Positions 7,245-13,359 of a DNA stretch of 14,165 nt are shown here, in pieces. The position numbers and the translations under genes were made by a program. Source of the stretch: an uncultured Chloroflexota bacterium (lineage in GTDB: Bacteria; Chloroflexota; Anaerolineae; Anaerolineales; Anaerolineaceae); contig CADBKS010000059.1 of NCBI GenBank assembly GCA_902795255.1, forward strand, positions 1 through 14,165. Reading direction: 5' to 3'. How positions within the stretch are numbered: position 1 is the stretch's first letter; each line of letters opens with the position of its first letter. The notes below the pieces were generated by a model. It did not search any database. It was given only the letters and a program-made list of their open reading frames with translations, and had not been told where the DNA came from.

Positions 7245-9335
7245 TTAATCCACGCCGAAAAGAAGTTCCTTATAGGTCGGCATCGGCCACAGTTTGCGGT
7301 CCGTGATCAGTTCCAGCTCATCCGTATTGGAGCGGATCAGCTCCATGAGCGGGATGACCTCATCATGGAAGTAAAAAGCCGTTTTCAGCGGATCGCCGCC
7401 GGGTACGGCGCTGAGAACTTTTTCAAGGCTTTCCACGTCCGCGGTGATCTCATTTTTGAGGCCTTTCACGGTCATCAGGCATTTCATTTCGTAGGACTCA
7501 TCGTCCGCCATACCGAAAGAGCGCTCCGTGAGGATCGCCCCGGCCAGCGCCTGTTCAAAAGCCACGCTTGCGGGAAGGATGTCCTTTTTCAGCATATCCA
7601 GCAGCGTCCGCGCCTCAATTTTTACGGATTTGGTATATTTTTCGAGATAGATCTCATAACGGGAGCGGATCTCCGCTTCGGTCATGATGTCATTTTCCGT
7701 AAACACACGGATATTTTTTTCATCCAGGTAATGGGCAAAAGCCTCCGGGGTCGAGGCATAGTTGCAGAGCCCGCGCCGTTCGGCTTCCCGGATCCAGGCT
7801 TCATCATAGCCGTTGCCGTTGAAGATGATCCGCTTATGGTCCCGGAAGGTCTCCCGGATCAGGTCATGGACCGCCATGTTCAGATCCTCCGCCCTTTCCA
7901 GCCGGTCGGCGAACTGTTTCAGTTCTTCCGCCACGACCGTGTTCAGGATCGTGTTCGGGGTGGAAATGGACGCGCTGGCTCCGGGCATCCGAAACTCAAA
8001 TTTATTTCCGGTAAATGCGAAGGGAGAAGTCCGGTTGCGGTCCGTATTGTCCTTCGGAAATGCCGGGATCGTATGGACCCCGATGAGCATAGGATCCTGT
8101 TTTCGGTTCACGTAGACCGAGTCTTTTTCAAAGCTTTCCAGGATCTCCGTCAGTTCATCACCGAGGAAGATCGAAACGATCGCCGGCGGGGCCTCATTCC
8201 CGCCCAGACGGTGATCGTTTTCCGCGCTGGAGATCGAGATGCGGACCAGGTCCTGATATTCATCGACCGCTTTGATGACCGCGGTCAGGAAGATCAGGAA
8301 CTGCGCATTTTCCCGCGGCGTCTCGCCCGGATCGAAAAGGTTCAGCCCTGTATCCGTCTTGATGGACCAGTTGTTATGTTTCCCGCTGCCGTTGACGCCC
8401 GCGAAAGGTTTTTCGTGCAGCAGGCACTCCAGCCCGTGTTTCTTGGCAGTCTTTTTCATGATCTCCATGGTCAGGTTGTTCTGATCCACGGAGACGTTCG
8501 TCGTCAGATAATTGTTCGCGAGCTCATGCTGGGAAGGGGCGACCTCGTTATGTTCCGTCTTCGCCTGGATCCCAAGCGCCCACAGTTCCTCGTTCAGATC
8601 CTGCATGTACTCGGAGACCCGCATCTTGATGGAGCCGTAATAATGGTCGTTCATTTCCTGACCCTTCGGCGGCATCGCGCCCAGCAGCGTCCTTCCGGTA
8701 AAGATCAGGTCCTCCCGGCGGTCAAAAAGCTCTTTATCCACCAGAAAATATTCCTGCTCAGCACCAACGGTCGTCTTCACATGGTCCACGGCATTGTTTC
8801 CAAACAGGCGCAGGATCCGCATTGCCTGCAGGTTGATCGCTTCCATGGAGCGCAGCAGCGGCGTCTTATGGTCCAGCGCTTCCCCGCTGTAAGAGCAGAA
8901 AACAGTGGGAATGCAGAGGATGTTATCCTTGATAAAAGCGTAAGAGGTCGGGTCCCAGGCGGTATAGCCTCTGGCTTCAAAGGTATCCCGCAGCCCGCCG
9001 GAGGGGAAAGAAGAAGCATCCGCTTCCCCTTTGACCAGATTTTCCGGGGAAAACTCCAGGATGATATTGCCGCTTCCGGCATAGGAGACGAAGCTCTCGT
9101 GCTTTTCGGCGGTCGCGCCGCTCAGCGGATGGAACCAGTGCGTGAAATGGGTCGCGCCGTTTTCGATCGCCCATTCCTTCATGGCGTTCGCTACCTCTTC
9201 GGCTATATCGTTGTTCAGGTACTCTCCGTTCCGGATCGTCTTGTTTAATTCTTTATAGGTTTGCTCAGAAAGTCTTTCACGCATCACATTGTCGTTGAAG
9301 ACCCTGCTCCCGAAGGTTTTCATGATATCTGTCAT
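7245..9335 (-). CDS. glnN: Glutamine synthetase type III
   Basis: It makes glutamine from glutamate, ammonia and ATP and is the main ammonia-assimilating enzyme in many anaerobes. The 696 residues match GSIII (about 700), far longer than GSI or GSII. Diagnostic segments include THWFHPLSGATAEKHESF (about 65-82), the metal-binding GAEQEYFLVD (191-200), NEVAPSQHE (263-271), NGSGKHNNWS (315-324) and ENDHRLGGNEAPPAI, followed by the GSIII-specific C-terminal helical region. The start at 9335 has GAGG 8 nt upstream. A TATAAT box lies about 70 bp upstream (9404-9409). Only 19 bp separate it from the VTC gene. The long open frame on the opposite strand (7365-9248) is a compositional shadow. No glnB or ammonium transporter gene is nearby. 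Confidence 0.96.
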   Translation of the reverse strand: MTDIMKTFGSRVFNDNVMRERLSEQTYKELNKTIRNGEYLNNDIAEEVANAMKEWAIENGATHFTHWFHPLSGATAEKHESFVSYAGSGNIILEFSPENLVKGEADASSFPSGGLRDTFEARGYTAWDPTSYAFIKDNILCIPTVFCSYSGEALDHKTPLLRSMEAINLQAMRILRLFGNNAVDHVKTTVGAEQEYFLVDKELFDRREDLIFTGRTLLGAMPPKGQEMNDHYYGSIKMRVSEYMQDLNEELWALGIQAKTEHNEVAPSQHELANNYLTTNVSVDQNNLTMEIMKKTAKKHGLECLLHEKPFAGVNGSGKHNNWSIKTDTGLNLFDPGETPRENAQFLIFLTAVIKAVDEYQDLVRISISSAENDHRLGGNEAPPAIVSIFLGDELTEILESFEKDSVYVNRKQDPMLIGVHTIPAFPKDNTDRNRTSPFAFTGNKFEFRMPGASASISTPNTILNTVVAEELKQFADRLERAEDLNMAVHDLIRETFRDHKRIIFNGNGYDEAWIREAERRGLCNYASTPEAFAHYLDEKNIRVFTENDIMTEAEIRSRYEIYLEKYTKSVKIEARTLLDMLKKDILPASVAFEQALAGAILTERSFGMADDESYEMKCLMTVKGLKNEITADVESLEKVLSAVPGGDPLKTAFYFHDEVIPLMELIRSNTDELELITDRKLWPMPTYKELLFGVD

Positions 9336-9403
9336 AGGCCATGCCTCATCTTCCGCTGCAGTTTAACTGATCCCGCTCTTTCAGGGAAAACAAATATGGT
9401 GGC

Positions 9404-9409
9404 ATTATA
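9404..9409 (-). promoter_or_regulatory. -10 box upstream of glnN
   Basis: Consensus TATAAT on the minus strand would start transcription near 9397, about 60 nt before the glnN ATG. The -35 region is poor, which could mean activator dependence. No known nitrogen-regulator site was recognised. Confidence 0.5.
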
Positions 9410-9556
9410 ATTCAGGATTCCCCGCAAAGGAAGAAAGCAGGACCGATTCAGTGATTTTTCTCCTGCAGAAACGCTCTTTGATGTGTTCATGGCAGGCGAT
9501 CGCCCGTCCTGACAATAGAACTGCCGGCAAAGCGGGGATTTTGATTTGCGCCTGTA

Positions 9557-9570
9557 AGGCACCGGTGCCT
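9557..9570. repeat. 14-bp perfect palindrome between glnN and the intergenic repeat
   Basis: AGGCACCGGTGCCT is a perfect palindrome, and GCCTGTA occurs as a direct repeat on both sides (9550-9556 and 9567-9573). It lies about 150 bp upstream of the proposed glnN start. It could be a protein-binding site. The rest of 9411-9603 shows nothing else I can support. Confidence 0.4.
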
Positions 9571-9603
9571 GTACATGCTGCGTTCATATGTGCAGTGCTC
9601 ATG

Positions 9604-9766
9604 GCAATCGGAAGTGAATGCTTCGCAAGGCGCGGCCCGGTTATTCGTGTGTTTGCATAGGCTGCTTGCCGCGCCCGGTTTATTTAGCCGGGGCCGATCG
9701 GGCTTCGCTCACCCGCCGGCCCCGGTACCCCCATTAATGGGTCAGCGTCGGCAAATTTGTTTTACC
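9604..9766 (+). repeat. Structured intergenic repeat, copy 2
   Basis: Second copy of the element at 2029-2200, in the same orientation. Stem I pairs 9629-9636 (GGCGCGGC) with 9668-9675 (GCCGCGCC). Stem II pairs 9687-9696 with 9717-9726, then CGGG 9699-9702 with CCCG 9712-9715, around a 9-nt loop replacing the 14-nt stem-loop of copy 1. The 3' part contains a perfect palindrome, CCCATTAATGGG (9730-9741). It lies between the start of glnN and the 3' end of the aldolase gene. The short frames across it have no supported ribosome binding site and are not called as genes. The stretch 9767-9865 shows nothing I can name. Confidence 0.85.
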
Positions 9767-9865
9767 AACATGGCATTTACATGAACCAACTTGCTGAGCT
9801 GCGGCTATTTTTAGCTAAAGCTCTTCGGTTTCATCTGCATTGCCGGTGGTTTTTCTGTAATACAA

Positions 9866-9895
9866 GAAAAAACTGCCCTCCGGAGAGGGCAGTTT
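9866..9895 (-). terminator. Intrinsic terminator after the aldolase gene
   Basis: On the minus strand, AAACTGCCCTC-TCCG-GAGGGCAGTTT forms a perfect 11-bp stem running into a six-T tract, followed by CTTG. It is about 20 bp past the aldolase stop codon and ends the phosphofructokinase-aldolase transcript. Confidence 0.93.
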
Positions 9896-9915
9896 CAGGT
9901 TCGGTAAACTGAGCG

Positions 9916-10866
9916 TTACGCCTGGATGAGTTTGCGGACTTCGTCGAGCTGGCCGGCGCTGCCGAGTTTTTCGTTCTTCGCAGCGATGAAGTTGGCATAC
10001 TCGGACATGAAGATCTTGCCGATCGGGCGGAAGTCGAAGGCTTCCGGATGATCGCGGAAGTATTCGCGGTGGACGCGGGTCCAGACCAGACGGCCGTCGG
10101 TGTCGATGTTGATCTTGGTGACGCCAAGTTGAGCAGCGCGCTTGAACTGGTTGTCATCCACACCGCGGGCACCGGCAAGGTTGCCGCCGGCAGCGTTGAT
10201 GCGAGCGACTTCTTCCTGCGGAACGGAGGAGGAACCGTGCATCACGAGCGGGAAGCCCGGAACGCGCTTCTGGATCTCGGAGAGAACGTCGAAGTGCAGG
10301 CTCTGGGTGCCGGAGAATTTGAACGCACCGTGGGAGGTACCGATCGCGACGGCGAGGGAATCGACGCCGGTCTTTTCAACGAATTCCTTCACGGAATCCG
10401 GATCGGTCAGTTTCGCGTTGGCTTCGGAGACGACAACGTGTTCTTCCACGCCGCCGAGCTGGCCGAGTTCAGCTTCCACAACGAGACCCTTCGCATGGGC
10501 AGCTTCAACGACACGCTTGGTGATCGCAACGTTCTCATCGAACGGCTTGGAGGAAGCATCGATCATGACGGAGGAATAGAAACCGCTGTTGATGCAGTCG
10601 TAGCAGGTTTCTTCATCGCCGTGGTCAAGATGGACAGCGAAGATCGCTTCCGGGAACATCTGGTCAGCACTGCGGATCAGGCCTTCGAGCATGATGGTGC
10701 TGGTGTATTTGCGGGCACCCTTGGAGATCTGGATAATAAACGGAGCCTTGCTCTGCATATTACCCTGGAACAGACCGATGATCTGTTCGGCATTGTTGAT
10801 GTTATAAGCGCCGATGGCGTATTTGCCGTAAGCAGCTTTGAACAGTTCAGTAGTAGTAACGATCAT
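9916..10866 (-). CDS. fba: Class II fructose-1,6-bisphosphate aldolase
   Basis: This zinc-dependent enzyme cleaves fructose-1,6-bisphosphate to dihydroxyacetone phosphate and glyceraldehyde-3-phosphate in glycolysis. The protein has 316 residues. Class II features seen are HLDHGD (79-84; catalytic Asp D81 and Zn ligand H82), EAELGQLGG (131-139), GTSHGAFKF (176-184; His ligand H179), MHGSSSVP (209-216; His ligand H210) and INIDTDGR at the phosphate-binding end (252-259). The start at 10866 has a strong AAGGAG at 7-nt spacing. It lies 31 bp after the phosphofructokinase gene without a terminator and is followed by a strong one, so the two successive glycolytic steps form one operon. A tagatose-bisphosphate aldolase role cannot be excluded by sequence but is unlikely in this context. 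Confidence 0.95.
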   Translation of the reverse strand: MIVTTTELFKAAYGKYAIGAYNINNAEQIIGLFQGNMQSKAPFIIQISKGARKYTSTIMLEGLIRSADQMFPEAIFAVHLDHGDEETCYDCINSGFYSSVMIDASSKPFDENVAITKRVVEAAHAKGLVVEAELGQLGGVEEHVVVSEANAKLTDPDSVKEFVEKTGVDSLAVAIGTSHGAFKFSGTQSLHFDVLSEIQKRVPGFPLVMHGSSSVPQEEVARINAAGGNLAGARGVDDNQFKRAAQLGVTKINIDTDGRLVWTRVHREYFRDHPEAFDFRPIGKIFMSEYANFIAAKNEKLGSAGQLDEVRKLIQA

Positions 10867-10897
10867 TTGTTTACTCCTTGTAAAACTTTTGTTTTGA

Positions 10898-12064
10898 TCA
10901 GCTCAGGAACATCGGGACGCCCATGAAGTCCTTGATCTTCGGGCGGTATTTCTCAATGTCATAGTAAGCTGCAATATCAACGATCTTCTTGCCGGCCAGG
11001 ACCATGGTCACCGGGACGGTGGTATATTTACCGCCGTGCAGACCGACCATACGGCCGGTGTCGCCGCGTTCGACCAGCTGCCAGGCAAGGTTGCCGAAGG
11101 AGCTCGCGACCATGCGGTCCAGGGAGTCCGGAGCGCCGGAGCGCATCATATAGCCAACCTGCTGGTACATCACATTGGAGCCGGTGCGCTTCTTGACCGC
11201 TTCAGCGACGACCATACCAATACCGCCGAGCTTGCGGTGGCCGTAGGCATCCATTTCGCCAGTCTCATGCACATCGCCGCCTTCCATGATGGCGCCTTCG
11301 GAGACGGTCAGCACAGAATAGTGGGACGGGTTGTTCTTCTTGTCAGCGAGCAGGAATTCGGAAAGTTTGTCAATATTGAAGTGGACTTCAGGGATCACGG
11401 CACGATCGGTGGAGGCCAGATAGGACGCGATCAGGCTGGTTTCACCGGAGTTGCGGCCGAACAGTTCAATGATACCGATACGTTCATGGGAACCCAGGGA
11501 GGTGCGCATGTTGGTGATCACTTCAACGGAGCGGGTCATCGCGGTGGAGAAGCCGATGCAGTAATCGGTGCCGAAAACGTCGTTGTCCATGGTCTTCGGG
11601 ATCGCGACCACCGGGACGCCTTCATTGTGCAGGCGGACGGTATAGCTCAGGGTATCGTCACCGCCGACGGTGACCATATAGTCGATACCCAGGTCTTCAA
11701 GGTTGCGAAGGACATGCGGAGTGAAATCCCAGGTCGTTTCATCTTTCTTCACACCCAGAGGAGAACCCTTCAGAAATTCCGGAATGGTGTTTTCCTTGAC
11801 ATTCTGCGGATTGGTCCGGGAGGAATGAAGGAAGGTACCGCCGGTACGATCGATCTTGCGAACGTCGTTGTAGCAGAGTTCACGGATGTATTCTTCTTTG
11901 GTTGCCGGATCTTCCGGATTGTAGTTCAGCAGACCGCCCCAGCCGCGGCGGATACCCAGAACCCGATAACCAGCTTCAAGCGCGTTAACGATAACGGCTT
12001 TCATCGCGACATTCAATCCGGGAACGTCACCACCGCCGGTCAAAATTGCAAGTGTTTTTGTCAT
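10898..12064 (-). CDS. Pyrophosphate-dependent 6-phosphofructokinase
   Basis: It phosphorylates fructose-6-phosphate to fructose-1,6-bisphosphate. The 388-residue protein carries the PFK pattern: GGGDVPGLN (10-18), GIRRGWGGL (37-45), the catalytic TMDND (158-162) and LFGRNSGETS (201-210). Two substitutions mark the phosphoryl donor. Where ATP enzymes have GGDGS/T, this has GGDDT (Asp137), and where they have PGTIDND, this has PKTMDND (Lys157). In the PFK family this Asp/Lys pair goes with PPi use and blocks ATP binding, so I call it PPi-dependent and probably reversible. I chose the ATG at 12064, with GGAGG 5 nt upstream; the frame is open to 12103 but those codons lack a ribosome binding site. 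fba follows after 31 bp. Confidence 0.9.
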   Translation of the reverse strand: MTKTLAILTGGGDVPGLNVAMKAVIVNALEAGYRVLGIRRGWGGLLNYNPEDPATKEEYIRELCYNDVRKIDRTGGTFLHSSRTNPQNVKENTIPEFLKGSPLGVKKDETTWDFTPHVLRNLEDLGIDYMVTVGGDDTLSYTVRLHNEGVPVVAIPKTMDNDVFGTDYCIGFSTAMTRSVEVITNMRTSLGSHERIGIIELFGRNSGETSLIASYLASTDRAVIPEVHFNIDKLSEFLLADKKNNPSHYSVLTVSEGAIMEGGDVHETGEMDAYGHRKLGGIGMVVAEAVKKRTGSNVMYQQVGYMMRSGAPDSLDRMVASSFGNLAWQLVERGDTGRMVGLHGGKYTTVPVTMVLAGKKIVDIAAYYDIEKYRPKIKDFMGVPMFLS

Positions 12065-12117
12065 AAATGCCTCCGCATTAAAAATATAAACAGGTAAGGT
12101 CAAAATTAACCGAAATT

Positions 12118-12126
12118 ATTATATCA
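12118..12126 (-). promoter_or_regulatory. Extended -10 promoter for the PFK-aldolase operon
   Basis: On the minus strand, TGATATAAT is a textbook extended -10. The -35 region is poor. Transcription would start near 12110 and leave a leader of about 45 nt before the ATG at 12064. Confidence 0.65.
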
Positions 12127-12197
12127 CAGGTCGGAAACAGTTCATTACAAACAGTACATCTCAGAAAAGTACACGCCCCCTCACGTAAATGCAAACG

Positions 12198-12232
12198 GAA
12201 GCAGGCCGAAACCATCCGATTTCGGCTGCTTC
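12198..12232 (-). terminator. Hairpin, probable weak terminator after the 324-residue protein gene
   Basis: GAAGCAG (12198-12204) plus CCGAAA (12206-12211) pairs with TTTCGG plus CTGCTTC (12220-12232): a 13-bp stem with one bulged base and an 8-nt loop. On the minus strand it is followed by CGTTTGCATTT, a broken T-tract. It lies between the upstream gene's stop and the phosphofructokinase promoter, which suits a terminator. Confidence 0.5.
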
Positions 12233-12290
12233 ATACGAAAACCCCTGTTGATCATATATAAATTGGTTGAAACATCATTTTGAGCCGGGC

Positions 12291-12354
12291 CTTACCTGCC
12301 GTTCAGCACCTGCTCCGCAAGGTAAGAGCTTTGCCCGATTTTTTTCGGAGCAGG
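12291..12354. other. Overlapping inverted repeats downstream of the 324-residue protein gene
   Basis: Three pairings compete here: CCTGCTCCG 12309-12317 with CGGAGCAGG 12346-12354; CTTACCTGC 12291-12299 with GCAAGGTAAG 12317-12326 (one bulge); and GCAAGG 12317-12322 with CTTTGC 12329-12334. On the plus strand the last is followed by CCGATTTTTTT. The arrangement looks switch- or terminator-like, but no gene downstream on the plus strand would be served. Confidence 0.4.
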
Positions 12355-12355
12355 A

Positions 12356-13330
12356 TCATGAACCCGGCGGGCCTGTCCCGCTAAGCTGCCGGCTTCCGAC
12401 AACACTGCGGATCAGCCAGTCCGGGACGTTTTCGATCCCGCTGCTGAAATAATCGGCCAGCTCCCTGATTTCATTTTCAGCACTCATAAATGCATTTTCC
12501 GCTCCGGTAAATTCATCCTCATCATCACCGGACTGAGGTCCGGGATCCGCTGCGGGTCCTGCGGGCATACTGTCGGGAACGGGCACTTCGGCCCCCTCCG
12601 AAGCATGGTCCTCTGCCGGAACAGGTCCCGTGCAGTCTTCCGTCAGTTCGCGCAGCGCGCCTTTGTCCACCGGACAGGCAGCTGCCTTTTCCCGGAACGC
12701 AGGAACGTCCGCGGCACCTTCGGCACCGGTTCCTCTTTCGCCGTCTTCTTCCGCCCCTTCCGCGGAATTACGGGCCGGTTCGGAAAGAGCCACACGGACC
12801 TTCCCGGCACGGATCTTTTCGATCTTTTCTTCGGTCGCCTGCAGCCGTTTGTCCAGCAGGGAAAAACGCAGCGAAAGGTCCGAAGCGGCCGTATTGTACG
12901 CTCCGGCTTCATGCGCGTCCATAAATGCGGCATAGCATTTGCGGAAGCTGAATGCAGCCATCTGCCGCAGCCAGCCGACCGTCACGTCTTCGATCATCGG
13001 AAAGGCCTTGCCTTCCTGCTCCAGCACCGCTTTGGTAACGCAGCAGCTGCCCAGGGCCCGGATCATCCGTTCCAGCCGCAGAGCCGCCTTTGCGTAAAGC
13101 GGCGAAAGGTGGTTGAGTTTGCGGCTCCGGCTGAAAAGCACGGAAGCTTCCGTCTGCAGCCGCATGGTAGTTTCGAGAAAGCCGAGGGGTTCATCGCTGT
13201 AGGCGTTCAGCGGTTCAAACGGAAACCCCAGACTGTCCGCTTCGGGTTCAGGACCCTTGTTATCCATACGGAATTTCCGGAACATCATCTGATCGATCAT
13301 ATCCAGAACCTGCATGTTCATGCCTTCCAT
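12356..13330 (-). CDS. Unrecognised protein with helical N-terminal domain and acidic disordered tail
   Basis: I do not recognise this 324-residue protein. It has no signal peptide or membrane segment. Residues 45-180 are predicted helical, with alternating hydrophobic and basic positions (for example SPLYAKAALRLERMIRAL at 76-93) and a possible coiled coil at 155-175. Residues 183-285 are rich in Ala, Glu, Gly, Pro and Asp and look disordered. A short amphipathic helix (about 280-312, with ADYFSSGIENVPDWLIRSV) ends the protein. Such a layout suits an adaptor or scaffold, but that is inference. The frame is credible because AAAGGAGG lies 8 nt before the ATG and a strong promoter lies at 13362-13389. 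It appears monocistronic. The opposite-strand open frame over the same DNA (12605-13675) lacks such signals. Confidence 0.8.
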   Translation of the reverse strand: MEGMNMQVLDMIDQMMFRKFRMDNKGPEPEADSLGFPFEPLNAYSDEPLGFLETTMRLQTEASVLFSRSRKLNHLSPLYAKAALRLERMIRALGSCCVTKAVLEQEGKAFPMIEDVTVGWLRQMAAFSFRKCYAAFMDAHEAGAYNTAASDLSLRFSLLDKRLQATEEKIEKIRAGKVRVALSEPARNSAEGAEEDGERGTGAEGAADVPAFREKAAACPVDKGALRELTEDCTGPVPAEDHASEGAEVPVPDSMPAGPAADPGPQSGDDEDEFTGAENAFMSAENEIRELADYFSSGIENVPDWLIRSVVGSRQLSGTGPPGS

Positions 13331-13359
13331 CGTTTTCCCCTCCTTTCTTCGATCTTCTT

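Noticed and set aside
7365..9248. A 627-codon open frame on the plus strand opposite glnN
   Set aside because: It lies inside an intact, highly conserved glutamine synthetase gene, has no ribosome binding site or recognisable domain, and its composition is that of an antisense shadow in GC-rich coding DNA.
9495..9504. GGCGATCGCC palindrome, similar to the cyanobacterial HIP1 repeat
   Set aside because: It is a single occurrence and short; expected by chance in GC-rich DNA.
9332..9562. A 76-codon minus-strand frame in the glnN leader
   Set aside because: It runs across the glnN -10 box and ribosome binding site, lacks its own start signal and has no recognisable features.
11036..12097. A 353-codon open frame opposite the phosphofructokinase gene, and a similar one (10048-10926) opposite the aldolase gene
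   Set aside because: The minus-strand proteins have complete catalytic motifs and good ribosome binding sites; the plus-strand frames have none.
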